Shown piece after piece: positions 1 through 5,490 of a DNA stretch of 5,490 nt. The stretch is from Planctomycetaceae bacterium (lineage in GTDB: Bacteria > Planctomycetota > Planctomycetia > Pirellulales > JAEUIK01). The notes below the pieces were generated by a model that worked only from the letters and a program-made list of their open reading frames with translations, was not told the origin of the DNA and did not search any database. Made by a program: the position numbers and the translations under genes. Position 1 is the first letter of the stretch, and each line of letters starts with the position of its first letter. Location of the stretch: the NCBI GenBank assembly GCA_015493185.1, contig WGDQ01000975.1:1-5490 (forward strand), written 5' to 3'.

Positions 1-142
1 AAGCAGCCTACCCGCCCCTTTGCCCCCTCTCGAAAAAACCATCTGCCTCTCACAAGCGGGCCGCGCACCGGCCACCATTTGCCACCACACGGGCCCCGGC
101 GGGCGTTTCGCCTCGTCGCCGGCGCCGCCTTTGTGCCTGAGC

Positions 143-163
143 CACTCCTCTGGAGTGATTTTT
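143..163 (+). terminator. Candidate intrinsic terminator
   Basis: A perfect 6-bp inverted repeat (CACTCC 143-148, GGAGTG 152-157) encloses a TCT loop and is followed by A and five T residues (159-163). The geometry suits a Rho-independent terminator reading rightward, so it would end a gene lying mostly left of the window. The stem is short and only moderately GC-rich, so termination may be weak. No recognisable gene end precedes it inside the window. Confidence 0.4.
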
Positions 164-573
164 CGTATTGCTCTGTAGGGGGGACGATTCCGGCGGTCAC
201 GGCCATTCTGGCTGCTCCTGTTATCGCCGGGGGCACGGGTCGAGCCGGCACACCGGCTGAGTGTATCGACTGCCGGCAAAAAAATTCCCGTCGGCTCGCA
301 CGGCCCAAAACGTTAGAATCACACGGCCGACCGCGATGGCTGGCGGGGCTGGGGCCACTGGCTCGATTTTTCCCGCTGTCGGCGTCAGCGGCCCAAGTTT
401 GTCGCGGCTGACCATGTCGTGCCTCGTGCGGTCGGTGGTGGGTTGACCGGCACGGCGCGGATCGACCGCGCACGACCTGAACCGAGGAAGCCGGCGGCTG
501 GCGATTCTGTTTTGTTTTTCGGAAGGGCCAGCACAATGCGTTTTTCTGCGGAGTACCCAAAACGGCCCCGCGC

Positions 574-580
574 AGGAGGA
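574..580 (+). promoter_or_regulatory. Ribosome binding site of the TPR gene
   Basis: AGGAGGA lies 8 bases before the ATG at 589. This near-perfect Shine-Dalgarno decides the start in favour of 589. The next in-frame ATG (661) lacks such a site and would remove the charged n-region before the hydrophobic signal segment. Confidence 0.85.
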
Positions 581-588
581 GTGTCATC

Positions 589-1830
589 ATGAGCATTCGG
601 CCAGTTTTTCGCTCGGCGATCCGATCGGCCATATCGACCTGGCACGGATCGCATTGGTCGATGGTGCAGTACGTCTGGCTGATCGCCATGTCGACATCCA
701 TCGCTGTAGTTGGTGCACAGGCACGCGCGCAGCAAGCCGACGATCCGGGCGATCCGGTCGAGCAGGCAGACTCGGCAGATGTGCCAGCCGAGGCAGAGGC
801 AGACGATGCGCCATCGGACTCGGCCGCCGAAGCCCCCAGTGGCGAGGATATGATTCGCGAGGCCTACCGCATTAGTAAAGAGGCCCAAACGGTCGAAGAG
901 CTCACGGCGGTGATCGAGACGTGTCAGCAGGGTCTGGCTGATCCGGACGTGTCGGAGTCGATGCGGCAGTACGCACATAAGCTGCTCGCCTGGACCTACG
1001 ACAAGCGAGGCCTGTTGCTCGACGAAGCCGGACAGAGCGAAGAAGCGCTGGCCGACTTCGATCAGGCCATTCACTTCGATCCCACGCGTTGGCAAGCGGT
1101 CCACAATCGCGGCGTCAGCTACGCCCGACTCGGGGAATATGAAAAAGCGATTGCTGATTTCGACCGCACGATCGAACTGAACCCCAACTACGCCAATGCC
1201 TACTTCAATCGGGGCGAGTTGCACTACGAACTGGGTGAGTTTCGGCGGGCAATTGCCGACTACAACCAATGCCTGCGGCTTCAGCCCCGCGATGCGGCCG
1301 CATTGAACAGCCGCGGACATGCCTACTATCGCTTGGGCAACTACCGCTCGGCCATCAGCGACTACAACCGGGCCATTCGCGTCGATCCCCGAAACGCGGC
1401 CGCTTACACCAATCGCGGCGACGCCTACGCCGACTTGGGCATGTATCGTCAGGCCGCGCAAGACTATCGGGCGGCCATCCGCATCGACCCCAAAATGGGC
1501 CGCGCTTATCAGAGCGCCGCATGGCTGATGGCCACGTGCCCCGATGCCCGATACCGCGAGACCGAAAAGGCCATCAGCGCCGCACGCCGGGCCATCGAGC
1601 TAGACGGCCAGAGCTACCGCTATTTGGACACGTTGGCCGCCGCTTACGCCAATGCGGGCCAATTTGAAAAGGCCCGCGAGATTCAAGCCCGCGTGGTCGA
1701 AATGGCCCCGCCCGAGTTGGCCGCCAACTACGAAGCGAGGCTGCGCCTTTACGAGCAAAACCAGCCTTTCCGAGACATCTTGCCCCCCGGCAGACAGCAG
1801 ATCGGCGCGCGCCGGGCACGCCGTTCTTAA
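589..1830 (+). CDS. Exported TPR-repeat protein, planctomycete type
   Basis: A 413-residue protein, probably exported, that acts as a protein-protein interaction scaffold; partner and process are unknown. Residues 1-25 are basic, 26-43 are hydrophobic, and A45-R46-A47 followed by Gln-Gln looks like a signal peptidase I site. If uncleaved, the segment would be a membrane anchor. Residues 48-87 form an acidic, Ala-rich, probably disordered linker. Then come TPRs: a divergent one at about 134-167 and four contiguous 34-residue units at 168-303 with NRG...Y..LG.Y..AI.DY..AI..DP spacing. Residues 311-340 (AWLMATCPDARYR...) and a degenerate repeat at about 344-375 (YLDTLAAAYANAGQFEKA) form a tail that I remember from many planctomycete TPR proteins; the RLRLYEQNQPFRD segment belongs to it. 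The C-terminus is basic (RRARRS). No enzymatic domain is visible. The gene stands alone and converges on the protease gene. Fold and export signal are secure; specific function is unknown. Confidence 0.93.
   Translation: MSIRPVFRSAIRSAISTWHGSHWSMVQYVWLIAMSTSIAVVGAQARAQQADDPGDPVEQADSADVPAEAEADDAPSDSAAEAPSGEDMIREAYRISKEAQTVEELTAVIETCQQGLADPDVSESMRQYAHKLLAWTYDKRGLLLDEAGQSEEALADFDQAIHFDPTRWQAVHNRGVSYARLGEYEKAIADFDRTIELNPNYANAYFNRGELHYELGEFRRAIADYNQCLRLQPRDAAALNSRGHAYYRLGNYRSAISDYNRAIRVDPRNAAAYTNRGDAYADLGMYRQAAQDYRAAIRIDPKMGRAYQSAAWLMATCPDARYRETEKAISAARRAIELDGQSYRYLDTLAAAYANAGQFEKAREIQARVVEMAPPELAANYEARLRLYEQNQPFRDILPPGRQQIGARRARRS
1090..1497 (+). repeat. Four in-frame 102-bp TPR-coding repeats
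   Basis: Four consecutive 34-codon units (residues 168-201, 202-235, 236-269, 270-303) share the TPR core: Asn-Arg-Gly or Ser-Arg-Gly early, Leu-Gly in the turn, Ala and Asp-Tyr/Phe in helix B, and Asp/Asn-Pro at the end. The DNA copies have diverged, so this is an old protein-level repeat rather than a recent expansion. Confidence 0.85.
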
Positions 1831-2002
1831 GCCAAAAGGCCGCTGTCCGGTGCCCCAGACGCCGCAACGCCGAATCGCCCCGTAGCGCGGGCTGTGCAGG
1901 CGACCGGCAAACTGCATCCGCAGGCCCGTAGACCACTCCGGCGCACGCCCCACTTGGGCCGCATTTTCTGCCGAAGCGGCGTGCGTGGGGATGAGGCGTG
2001 CC
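1831..2002. other. Convergent spacer with two hairpin-forming segments
   Basis: The stops of the TPR gene (1828-1830) and the protease gene (2003-2005) face each other across this spacer. Segment one, 1888-1928, pairs CGGGC with GCCCG and TGCAG (1895-1899) with CTGCA (1912-1916), with small bulges on one side. Segment two, 1941-1990, has two mutually exclusive folds. In one, CGCACGCC (1942-1949) pairs with GGCGTGCG (1978-1985). In the other, CCCCAC (1948-1953) pairs with GTGGGG (1985-1990) outside GCCGC (1958-1962) with GCGGC (1976-1980). Neither has a flanking T tract on either strand, so they are not classical intrinsic terminators. They may protect 3' ends or help bidirectional termination; that role is inferred. 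Confidence 0.45.
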
Positions 2003-2869
2003 TTACATCAGCTCCCAATGTCCGGTGGTCACAACGTAGAACCCCAGCAGCAGGTTGGTTGTGCCGTGCGCCACAACACAATCCCAGATGTTGCGGGTGC
2101 GAATCATCAACCACGTGACCAGCGAAAACCAGACCAGCTCAGCGACCAACTCGGCGGGGTGCATGGCCATGGCCAGTACGGTCACAATGGCGATGGCCCG
2201 CGCATCGGGGGTGCCGAACGGCACGCTAGACCAGTCCTCCCGCACCAGATACCGCATCAGAAAGCCGCGAAGAAAGAACTCCTCGATCACCGGCACCACG
2301 ACCGCCAGCCCCGTGAAACGGATGACCAGAAAGCCGTAGGCCAGCAGCGGTCGATCGGCCAACTGCTCCAACGGATTGAAGCCCGGCCGCTGTCCCATCT
2401 CGATAAGCCACGTGACGCCAAGCAACTCGCCCAAGCGGGCCTCAAGCCGCAGCCCGCAAATGCCGACCCAAACCAAACAGCCTACCGCGCCCACCAGCGG
2501 CGCAAGCGGCGAAACCCGAAGCGGAAATTGGCGAAAACCGGGCCAAACCAGCCATATGGCTGCCCCGGTGGCCAGCAGCTTCAGGGTGTAAATCAGCGGG
2601 TAGTCGTCGTAGTCGATCGGCAGCCAGGCCCCTGAAGGTTCCGTGTGTTGGTCGGCCACCGCGTCGGTTCGCTCCGTTTGCGGCTCGGGCGGCGTTGGTT
2701 CCAGTGAGTTGAAGATCATGTAGACCACAAAGGGCAAAACGAACACCAACCAGGGATGTTGCGTATGCAGTTTGCGTAGCCCGCCTTCCGAGCGGGGGCG
2801 ATGCTTTTGGCCGGCGGCCTCGCGACCGCCCGAATCGGTGGTTGAAGGCTGTTTCGAATCGTCGTTCAT
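2003..2869 (-). CDS. CPBP/CAAX-like intramembrane protease, PEP-CTERM-associated type
   Basis: A 288-residue polytopic membrane protein of the CPBP (Abi/Rce1-like) family, which are metal-dependent intramembrane peptidases. Residues 1-38 are hydrophilic, with hydrophobic segments at about 39-56, 92-109, 120-138, 178-195, 223-237, 242-256 and 262-281. Motif 1 is EEFFLR (E196, E197, R201). Motif 2 centres on H237 in AMAMHPAE. Motif 3 is AHGTTN (H268, N272). The opening HPWLVFVLPFVVYM, FNPL (164-167), the long EE-containing core and the closing NLLLGFYVVTTGHW match my memory of the 'CAAX prenyl protease-related' family (TIGR03008), which co-occurs with exosortase/PEP-CTERM protein sorting. No exosortase is visible here. 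Oddity: motif 2 is usually FxxxH, but the residue four before H237 is Ala. The Shine-Dalgarno is weak (GGAA, about 5 bases before ATG). The start overlaps, as ATGA, the stop of an open frame of doubtful reality. Substrate unknown; family call secure, subfamily likely. Confidence 0.92.
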   Translation of the reverse strand: MNDDSKQPSTTDSGGREAAGQKHRPRSEGGLRKLHTQHPWLVFVLPFVVYMIFNSLEPTPPEPQTERTDAVADQHTEPSGAWLPIDYDDYPLIYTLKLLATGAAIWLVWPGFRQFPLRVSPLAPLVGAVGCLVWVGICGLRLEARLGELLGVTWLIEMGQRPGFNPLEQLADRPLLAYGFLVIRFTGLAVVVPVIEEFFLRGFLMRYLVREDWSSVPFGTPDARAIAIVTVLAMAMHPAELVAELVWFSLVTWLMIRTRNIWDCVVAHGTTNLLLGFYVVTTGHWELM

Positions 2870-3499
2870 AGCGGTTCCGATGGCAGTCGGCTGAAATAAA
2901 TGGCTTCGTCTGTGGCACCGGCCTCCCTCACAAGCCGGTGAAACTCACCTTGGCTCCGACGGTCGGCTTCGGCTGCTGACCAGAGAGGCCGGCCGTTTCG
3001 GTTGAATCGCCCCTTGCCCCTTGGGCCGAATCGAAGCGGTTGGAAGCGGAATCTGCGGCCAGAGTGGTCCTCGATGGGCCAGCCGGCCGCGAGCCGGCCC
3101 GTTTTGCAACCATTGCTGCCGATTCGCCCGCCGTTTGCCAAATAAGCGGCCCGTCGACGCCCGACTTGGTCTGCCCCGCACGACGGTTGGTTGGACCTGG
3201 TTGGACCGAAAATGTCGACAGCGGCCGTCTGGCAAAGGCCAGCAGTAAGCATGAGTGTAAAGGTTCGGTGAATTCGAGCCAAACAGGGCCAGATTAGGGC
3301 TTCGCCTAAAAGGCGCGAGTGGATAGTATAGGAAAACACGCCTACGTTCGGCGCCCGCCTGCGGTCCGCGCCTGCTGCGGCGGCACATCGCCGGTCGATC
3401 TGAATTCTCAACACCCCTTTTTTTTCGTGTCTCGCGGCCACCCGGTGCCTGCGCGCTGGTGGGGGCTCGTGCGACCATGAGTCAAACGGTACGTAACTA
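2870..3499. other. Divergent intergenic region between protease and fusA genes
   Basis: This 630-bp stretch should hold the promoters of both neighbours. Several frames are open, but none gives a convincing protein: minus strand from ATG 3252 to a TGA at 2866, minus from ATG 3113 to 2928, and plus from TTG 3040 to 3297. None has a good Shine-Dalgarno. Visible structure: hairpins at 2916-2955; a CCGAC-G-GTCGG palindrome at 2956-2966; a strong GC hairpin at 3076-3100 followed by GTTTTG; CGCCT-AAA-AGGCG at 3303-3315; and CGGCG-CGCCG at 3378-3393. There are also direct repeats of 10-bp period at 3033-3049 and 3189-3207, and a T8 tract at 3418-3425. A weak promoter candidate for fusA is TAGTAT at 3324-3329, with TTCGCC 17 bases upstream; the -35 fits poorly. 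Confidence 0.5.
2916..2955 (-). promoter_or_regulatory. Two mutually exclusive hairpins upstream of the protease gene
   Basis: CACCGGC (2916-2922) can pair perfectly with GCCGGTG (2934-2940) across an 11-base loop. The same GCCGGTG can instead join AGCC-GGTGA (2933-2941), which pairs with TCACC (2945-2949) and GGCT (2952-2955) around an AAC loop with a TT bulge. Only one can form at a time. They lie about 50-85 bases before the protease ATG, so they would fall in its leader if transcription starts upstream. No T tract follows, so attenuation is speculative. Confidence 0.3.
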
Positions 3500-3500
3500 A
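3477..3500 (+). promoter_or_regulatory. Seven-codon leader ORF overlapping the fusA start
   Basis: ATG at 3477 opens a short frame encoding MSQTVRN. Its TAA stop (3498-3500) shares one base with the fusA ATG (3500-3502), giving TAATG. A G-rich stretch, GGTGGGGG (3458-3465), lies 11 bases before the leader ATG and could act as a loose Shine-Dalgarno. fusA has no purine-rich site at the right distance of its own. Stop-start overlaps of this kind are a known route to translational coupling by re-initiation, so the leader may feed ribosomes into fusA. That role is inferred. Confidence 0.35.
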
Positions 3501-5490
3501 TGGACATCGCCAAACTGCGCAATATCGGAATTTCCGCCCATATCGATTCGGGCAAAACCACGCTCAGCGAGCGGATTTTGTACTACGCGGGCAAAATCCA
3601 CCGCATCCAAGAGGTCCGTGGCGAAGGTGCCACGATGGACCACATGGAGCTGGAACGTGAGCGCGGCATCACCATCACCAGCGCGGCCACTACGGTCGAC
3701 TGGCGCGGCCACGAGATCAACCTGATCGATACGCCGGGGCACGTCGATTTCACCGTCGAGGTCGAGCGCAGTTTGCGCGTGCTCGATGGCGCCATTCTTG
3801 TGCTGTGTGCTGTGGGCGGCGTGCAGTCGCAATCGCTGACCGTCGACCGGCAGATGAAGCGCTACCATATTCCGCGACTGGCTTTCATCAACAAGATGGA
3901 CCGCACAGGCGCCGACTACGCCAGCGTGGTCGAGCAAATCCACCAGAAACTCGACTGCGATGCTGTGCTGATGCAGTTGCCCATCGGCCGCGAAGAAGGC
4001 TTTCAGGGCGTGATCGATCTGATCAGCGAAGAGGCGGTTTACTTCGACGGCAACAACGGCGAAACCGTCCGCCGCGAGGCCGTGCCGGCCGAAATGGCCG
4101 AAGAAGTGGCCGCCGCGCGGCAGCACATGCTGGAAGCCCTGGCCATGTACAGCGACGAGCTGATGGAGCTTTTGCTTGCCGAAGAAGACGTGCCCCACGA
4201 TCTGGTGCACGAGGTGATTCGTCAGGCCGTACAGCAGCAAGACCTGACACCGGTGTTCCTTGGCTCGGCCTTTCGCAATAAGGGCGTGCAGCCCTTGCTC
4301 GATGCGGTAACGCGCTACCTGCCCTCGCCGTTGGAGCGCCCGATTTCGGCCCAACTCCACGACGACTCGGGCGAGCAGATGGAGCTGGTTCCCGACCCCG
4401 CGCGCCCGCTGGTGGGCATGGCCTTCAAAATCGTCGACGATCCGTACGGCCAGTTGACCTATATGCGTATCTACCAGGGCACACTGGAGAAGGGCGCCAG
4501 CTACTTCAACCAACGAACCGGGCGAAAACAGCGTGTGGGCCGCATTGTGCGGATGCATGCCGACCAGCGAGAAGAAATTCAAACCGCCAAGGCCGGCGAC
4601 ATTGTGGCGGTGATGGGCCTCGACGCCGCCAGCGGCGACACCTACGCCAGCGAACCCAACTACTGCCTGCTCGAAAAAATCTATGTGCCCGAGCCGGTCA
4701 TCAAAATGGCCATCCGCGCCACGAACCGCGACGGGGCCGATCGGCTAGCGAAAGCGTTGCATCGGTTCATGAAAGAAGATCCGACGTTTCACGTTTCGAC
4801 CGACGAAGAAACCGGCGAAACGGTGATCGCCGGCATGGGTGAGCTGCACTTAGACGTTTACGTCGAACGCATCCGCCGCGAATACCGCGTGGAGGCCGAA
4901 GTGGGCGCGCCGAAGGTCAGCTACCGCGAGGCGCCGACCACGCGGGCCGACTTCAATTACAAGCACAAGAAACAAACCGGCGGCTCCGGCCAATATGCCC
5001 ACATCGTCGGCTACTTCGACGTGCTCTCGGACGAAGAAGCCGAGGAAGAAACCTTCATCTTCGAAGAAACCGTGGTCGGCGGACGGATTCCCAAGCAGTA
5101 CATGCCGGCCATCGAGAAGGGTTTTCGCGAGATTTTGCAAAAGGGGCCCTTGGCCGGTTATCCCGTCATCGGTCTCAAGGCGGTCGTCGAAGACGGTTCG
5201 TATCACGAGGTGGACAGCTCCGACATGGCCTTCCAGGTCTGCGCGCGAGGCTGCTTGCGAGAGAACTTCAGCAAGACCAATCCCGTACTGCTCGAGCCGG
5301 TGATGAAGGTCGAAATCGAGGTGCCCACTGAATTTCAGGGATCGGTCGTCGGCGACTTGACCGGCCGACGGGGTATGATTCTCGGCACCGAGATCCGCGG
5401 CAAAGTCGCCTTCATCGAGGGCGAGGTGCCGCTGGCCGAAACGTTCGGCTACTCGACCGATATTCGTAGTCTGACGCAAGGGCAGGCGAG
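3500..5490 (+). CDS. fusA: Elongation factor G, spdEFG1/mtEFG1 type, 3'-truncated by the window
   Basis: Ribosomal translocase: a GTPase that moves tRNA and mRNA through the ribosome in the cytoplasm. The first 663 residues are present and the frame is still open at the edge; about 30-40 C-terminal residues should follow. Domain I shows G1 AHIDSGKT (13-20), switch I ERGITI (54-59), G3 DTPGH (77-81, with the GTPase-activating His81), G4 NKMD (131-134) and G5 GSA (255-257). Domain II is about 302-390, III about 395-468 (GMGELHLD 445-452), IV about 470-595 (GGSGQYAH 494-501; tip YHEVDSS 568-574), and V from about 596 (GDLTGRRG 618-625, FGYSTDIRSLT 649-659). The AHIDSGKT P-loop (usual bacterial form AHIDAGKT), EVRG at 38-41, MELERERGITI, KNKGVQPLLDAV-like FRNKGVQPLLDAV, and HKKQTGGSGQYA resemble mitochondrial EFG1, hence the spdEFG1 assignment. 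A TAA in frame at 3494-3496 rules out an N-terminal extension. No Shine-Dalgarno is visible at this start. No rpsL, rpsG or tuf gene is visible nearby. Confidence 0.97.
   Translation, partial: MDIAKLRNIGISAHIDSGKTTLSERILYYAGKIHRIQEVRGEGATMDHMELERERGITITSAATTVDWRGHEINLIDTPGHVDFTVEVERSLRVLDGAILVLCAVGGVQSQSLTVDRQMKRYHIPRLAFINKMDRTGADYASVVEQIHQKLDCDAVLMQLPIGREEGFQGVIDLISEEAVYFDGNNGETVRREAVPAEMAEEVAAARQHMLEALAMYSDELMELLLAEEDVPHDLVHEVIRQAVQQQDLTPVFLGSAFRNKGVQPLLDAVTRYLPSPLERPISAQLHDDSGEQMELVPDPARPLVGMAFKIVDDPYGQLTYMRIYQGTLEKGASYFNQRTGRKQRVGRIVRMHADQREEIQTAKAGDIVAVMGLDAASGDTYASEPNYCLLEKIYVPEPVIKMAIRATNRDGADRLAKALHRFMKEDPTFHVSTDEETGETVIAGMGELHLDVYVERIRREYRVEAEVGAPKVSYREAPTTRADFNYKHKKQTGGSGQYAHIVGYFDVLSDEEAEEETFIFEETVVGGRIPKQYMPAIEKGFREILQKGPLAGYPVIGLKAVVEDGSYHEVDSSDMAFQVCARGCLRENFSKTNPVLLEPVMKVEIEVPTEFQGSVVGDLTGRRGMILGTEIRGKVAFIEGEVPLAETFGYSTDIRSLTQGQA

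Larger units (their letters stand above)
1..588. other. Gene-poor upstream region with GC-rich inverted repeats
   Basis: I cannot support a gene here. The + frame is open from base 1 to a TGA at 409-411 with only a TTG start (79). The minus strand is open from an ATG at 206 to the left edge; both translations are Arg/Gly/Pro-rich and resemble no family I know. Visible structure: a terminator-like hairpin at 143-163 (listed separately); AGCCGG-CACA-CCGGCT at 243-258; GCGCGG-ATCGA-CCGCGC at 455-471; and TCGTGCG (424-430), which can pair with CGCACGA (469-475) and would compete with the 455-471 hairpin. No convincing sigma-70 promoter for the TPR gene was found. TTGACC at 443-448 has no matching -10, and CACAAT at 532-537 has no well-spaced -35. 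Confidence 0.5.

Noticed and set aside
1..411. Plus-strand frame open from the left edge to a TGA at 409-411
   Set aside because: It could be the 3' end of a gene entering from the left, but the translation shows no recognisable motif, and the terminator-like hairpin at 143-163 would lie inside it. It cannot be supported without sequence to the left.
385..1461. 358-codon open frame on the minus strand
   Set aside because: It lies antisense to the TPR gene, whose repeats, signal peptide and Shine-Dalgarno are clear. The translation is a low-complexity Val/Gly/Arg-rich product typical of the complement of a GC-rich gene.
1985..2635. 216-codon open frame on the plus strand
   Set aside because: It is antisense to the protease gene; the Gln/Arg/Pro-rich product has no domain, while the protease has intact catalytic motifs.
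3076..3105. GC-rich hairpin followed by GTTTTG as a terminator
   Set aside because: The stem is strong, but only four T residues follow after a G, and no plus-strand gene ends upstream of it.
3040..3297. 85-codon plus-strand frame before fusA
   Set aside because: It has only a TTG start with no Shine-Dalgarno, overlaps open frames on the other strand, and shows no family signature. The composition looks protein-like, but not enough to call a gene.
3418..3425. T8 tract as the end of an intrinsic terminator before fusA
   Set aside because: The nearest hairpin (3378-3393) ends 24 bases before the tract, too far for intrinsic termination. It may instead be a flexible or promoter-associated element.
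3497..4582. 361-codon open frame on the minus strand
   Set aside because: It is antisense to the strongly conserved EF-G GTPase domain, and its His/Val/Leu-rich translation resembles no family.
1..5490. CRISPR array, insertion sequence, tRNA or rRNA
   Set aside because: I found no regularly spaced repeats, transposase motifs, terminal inverted repeats with target duplications, or RNA-gene signatures on either strand.

Overview
This GC-rich window most likely comes from a member of the Planctomycetota, probably of Pirellulales/Lacipirellulaceae type. Three lines of evidence, all read from the sequence and from memory of the families, point that way. The elongation factor G is of the spdEFG1/mitochondrial-EFG1 type, found in spirochaetes, planctomycetes and some delta-proteobacteria. 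The exported TPR protein carries a C-terminal 'AWLMATCPDARYR...YLDTLAAAYANAGQFEKA' tail that recurs in planctomycete TPR proteins. The membrane protease belongs to a CAAX-protease-like branch linked to exosortase/PEP-CTERM systems. No database search was possible.

Layout. 1-588: no gene that I can support; it holds one terminator-like hairpin and several GC-rich inverted repeats. 589-1830 (+): exported TPR-repeat protein with a strong Shine-Dalgarno. 1831-2002: a convergent spacer with two RNA-hairpin-capable segments but no T tract. 2003-2869 (-): polytopic CPBP/Abi-type intramembrane protease of the PEP-CTERM-associated kind. 2870-3499: a 630-bp divergent region with hairpins, short direct repeats, a T8 tract and a seven-codon leader ORF, but no convincing long gene. 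3500 to the right edge (+): EF-G, complete except for roughly the last 30-40 residues.

How the genes relate. They do not form one pathway or operon. The TPR gene and the protease gene converge, and the protease and fusA genes diverge from a shared upstream region. EF-G is the housekeeping ribosomal translocase and sits here without visible str-operon neighbours (rpsL, rpsG, tuf). The protease and the TPR protein both act at or beyond the cytoplasmic membrane, but nothing in the window shows that they interact.

I see no evidence for a new multi-gene system. The most noteworthy points are the fusA leader (a seven-codon ORF whose stop overlaps the fusA start as TAATG, with no Shine-Dalgarno of fusA's own), the EF-G subtype, the exosortase-type protease with an altered second motif, and the structured divergent region.
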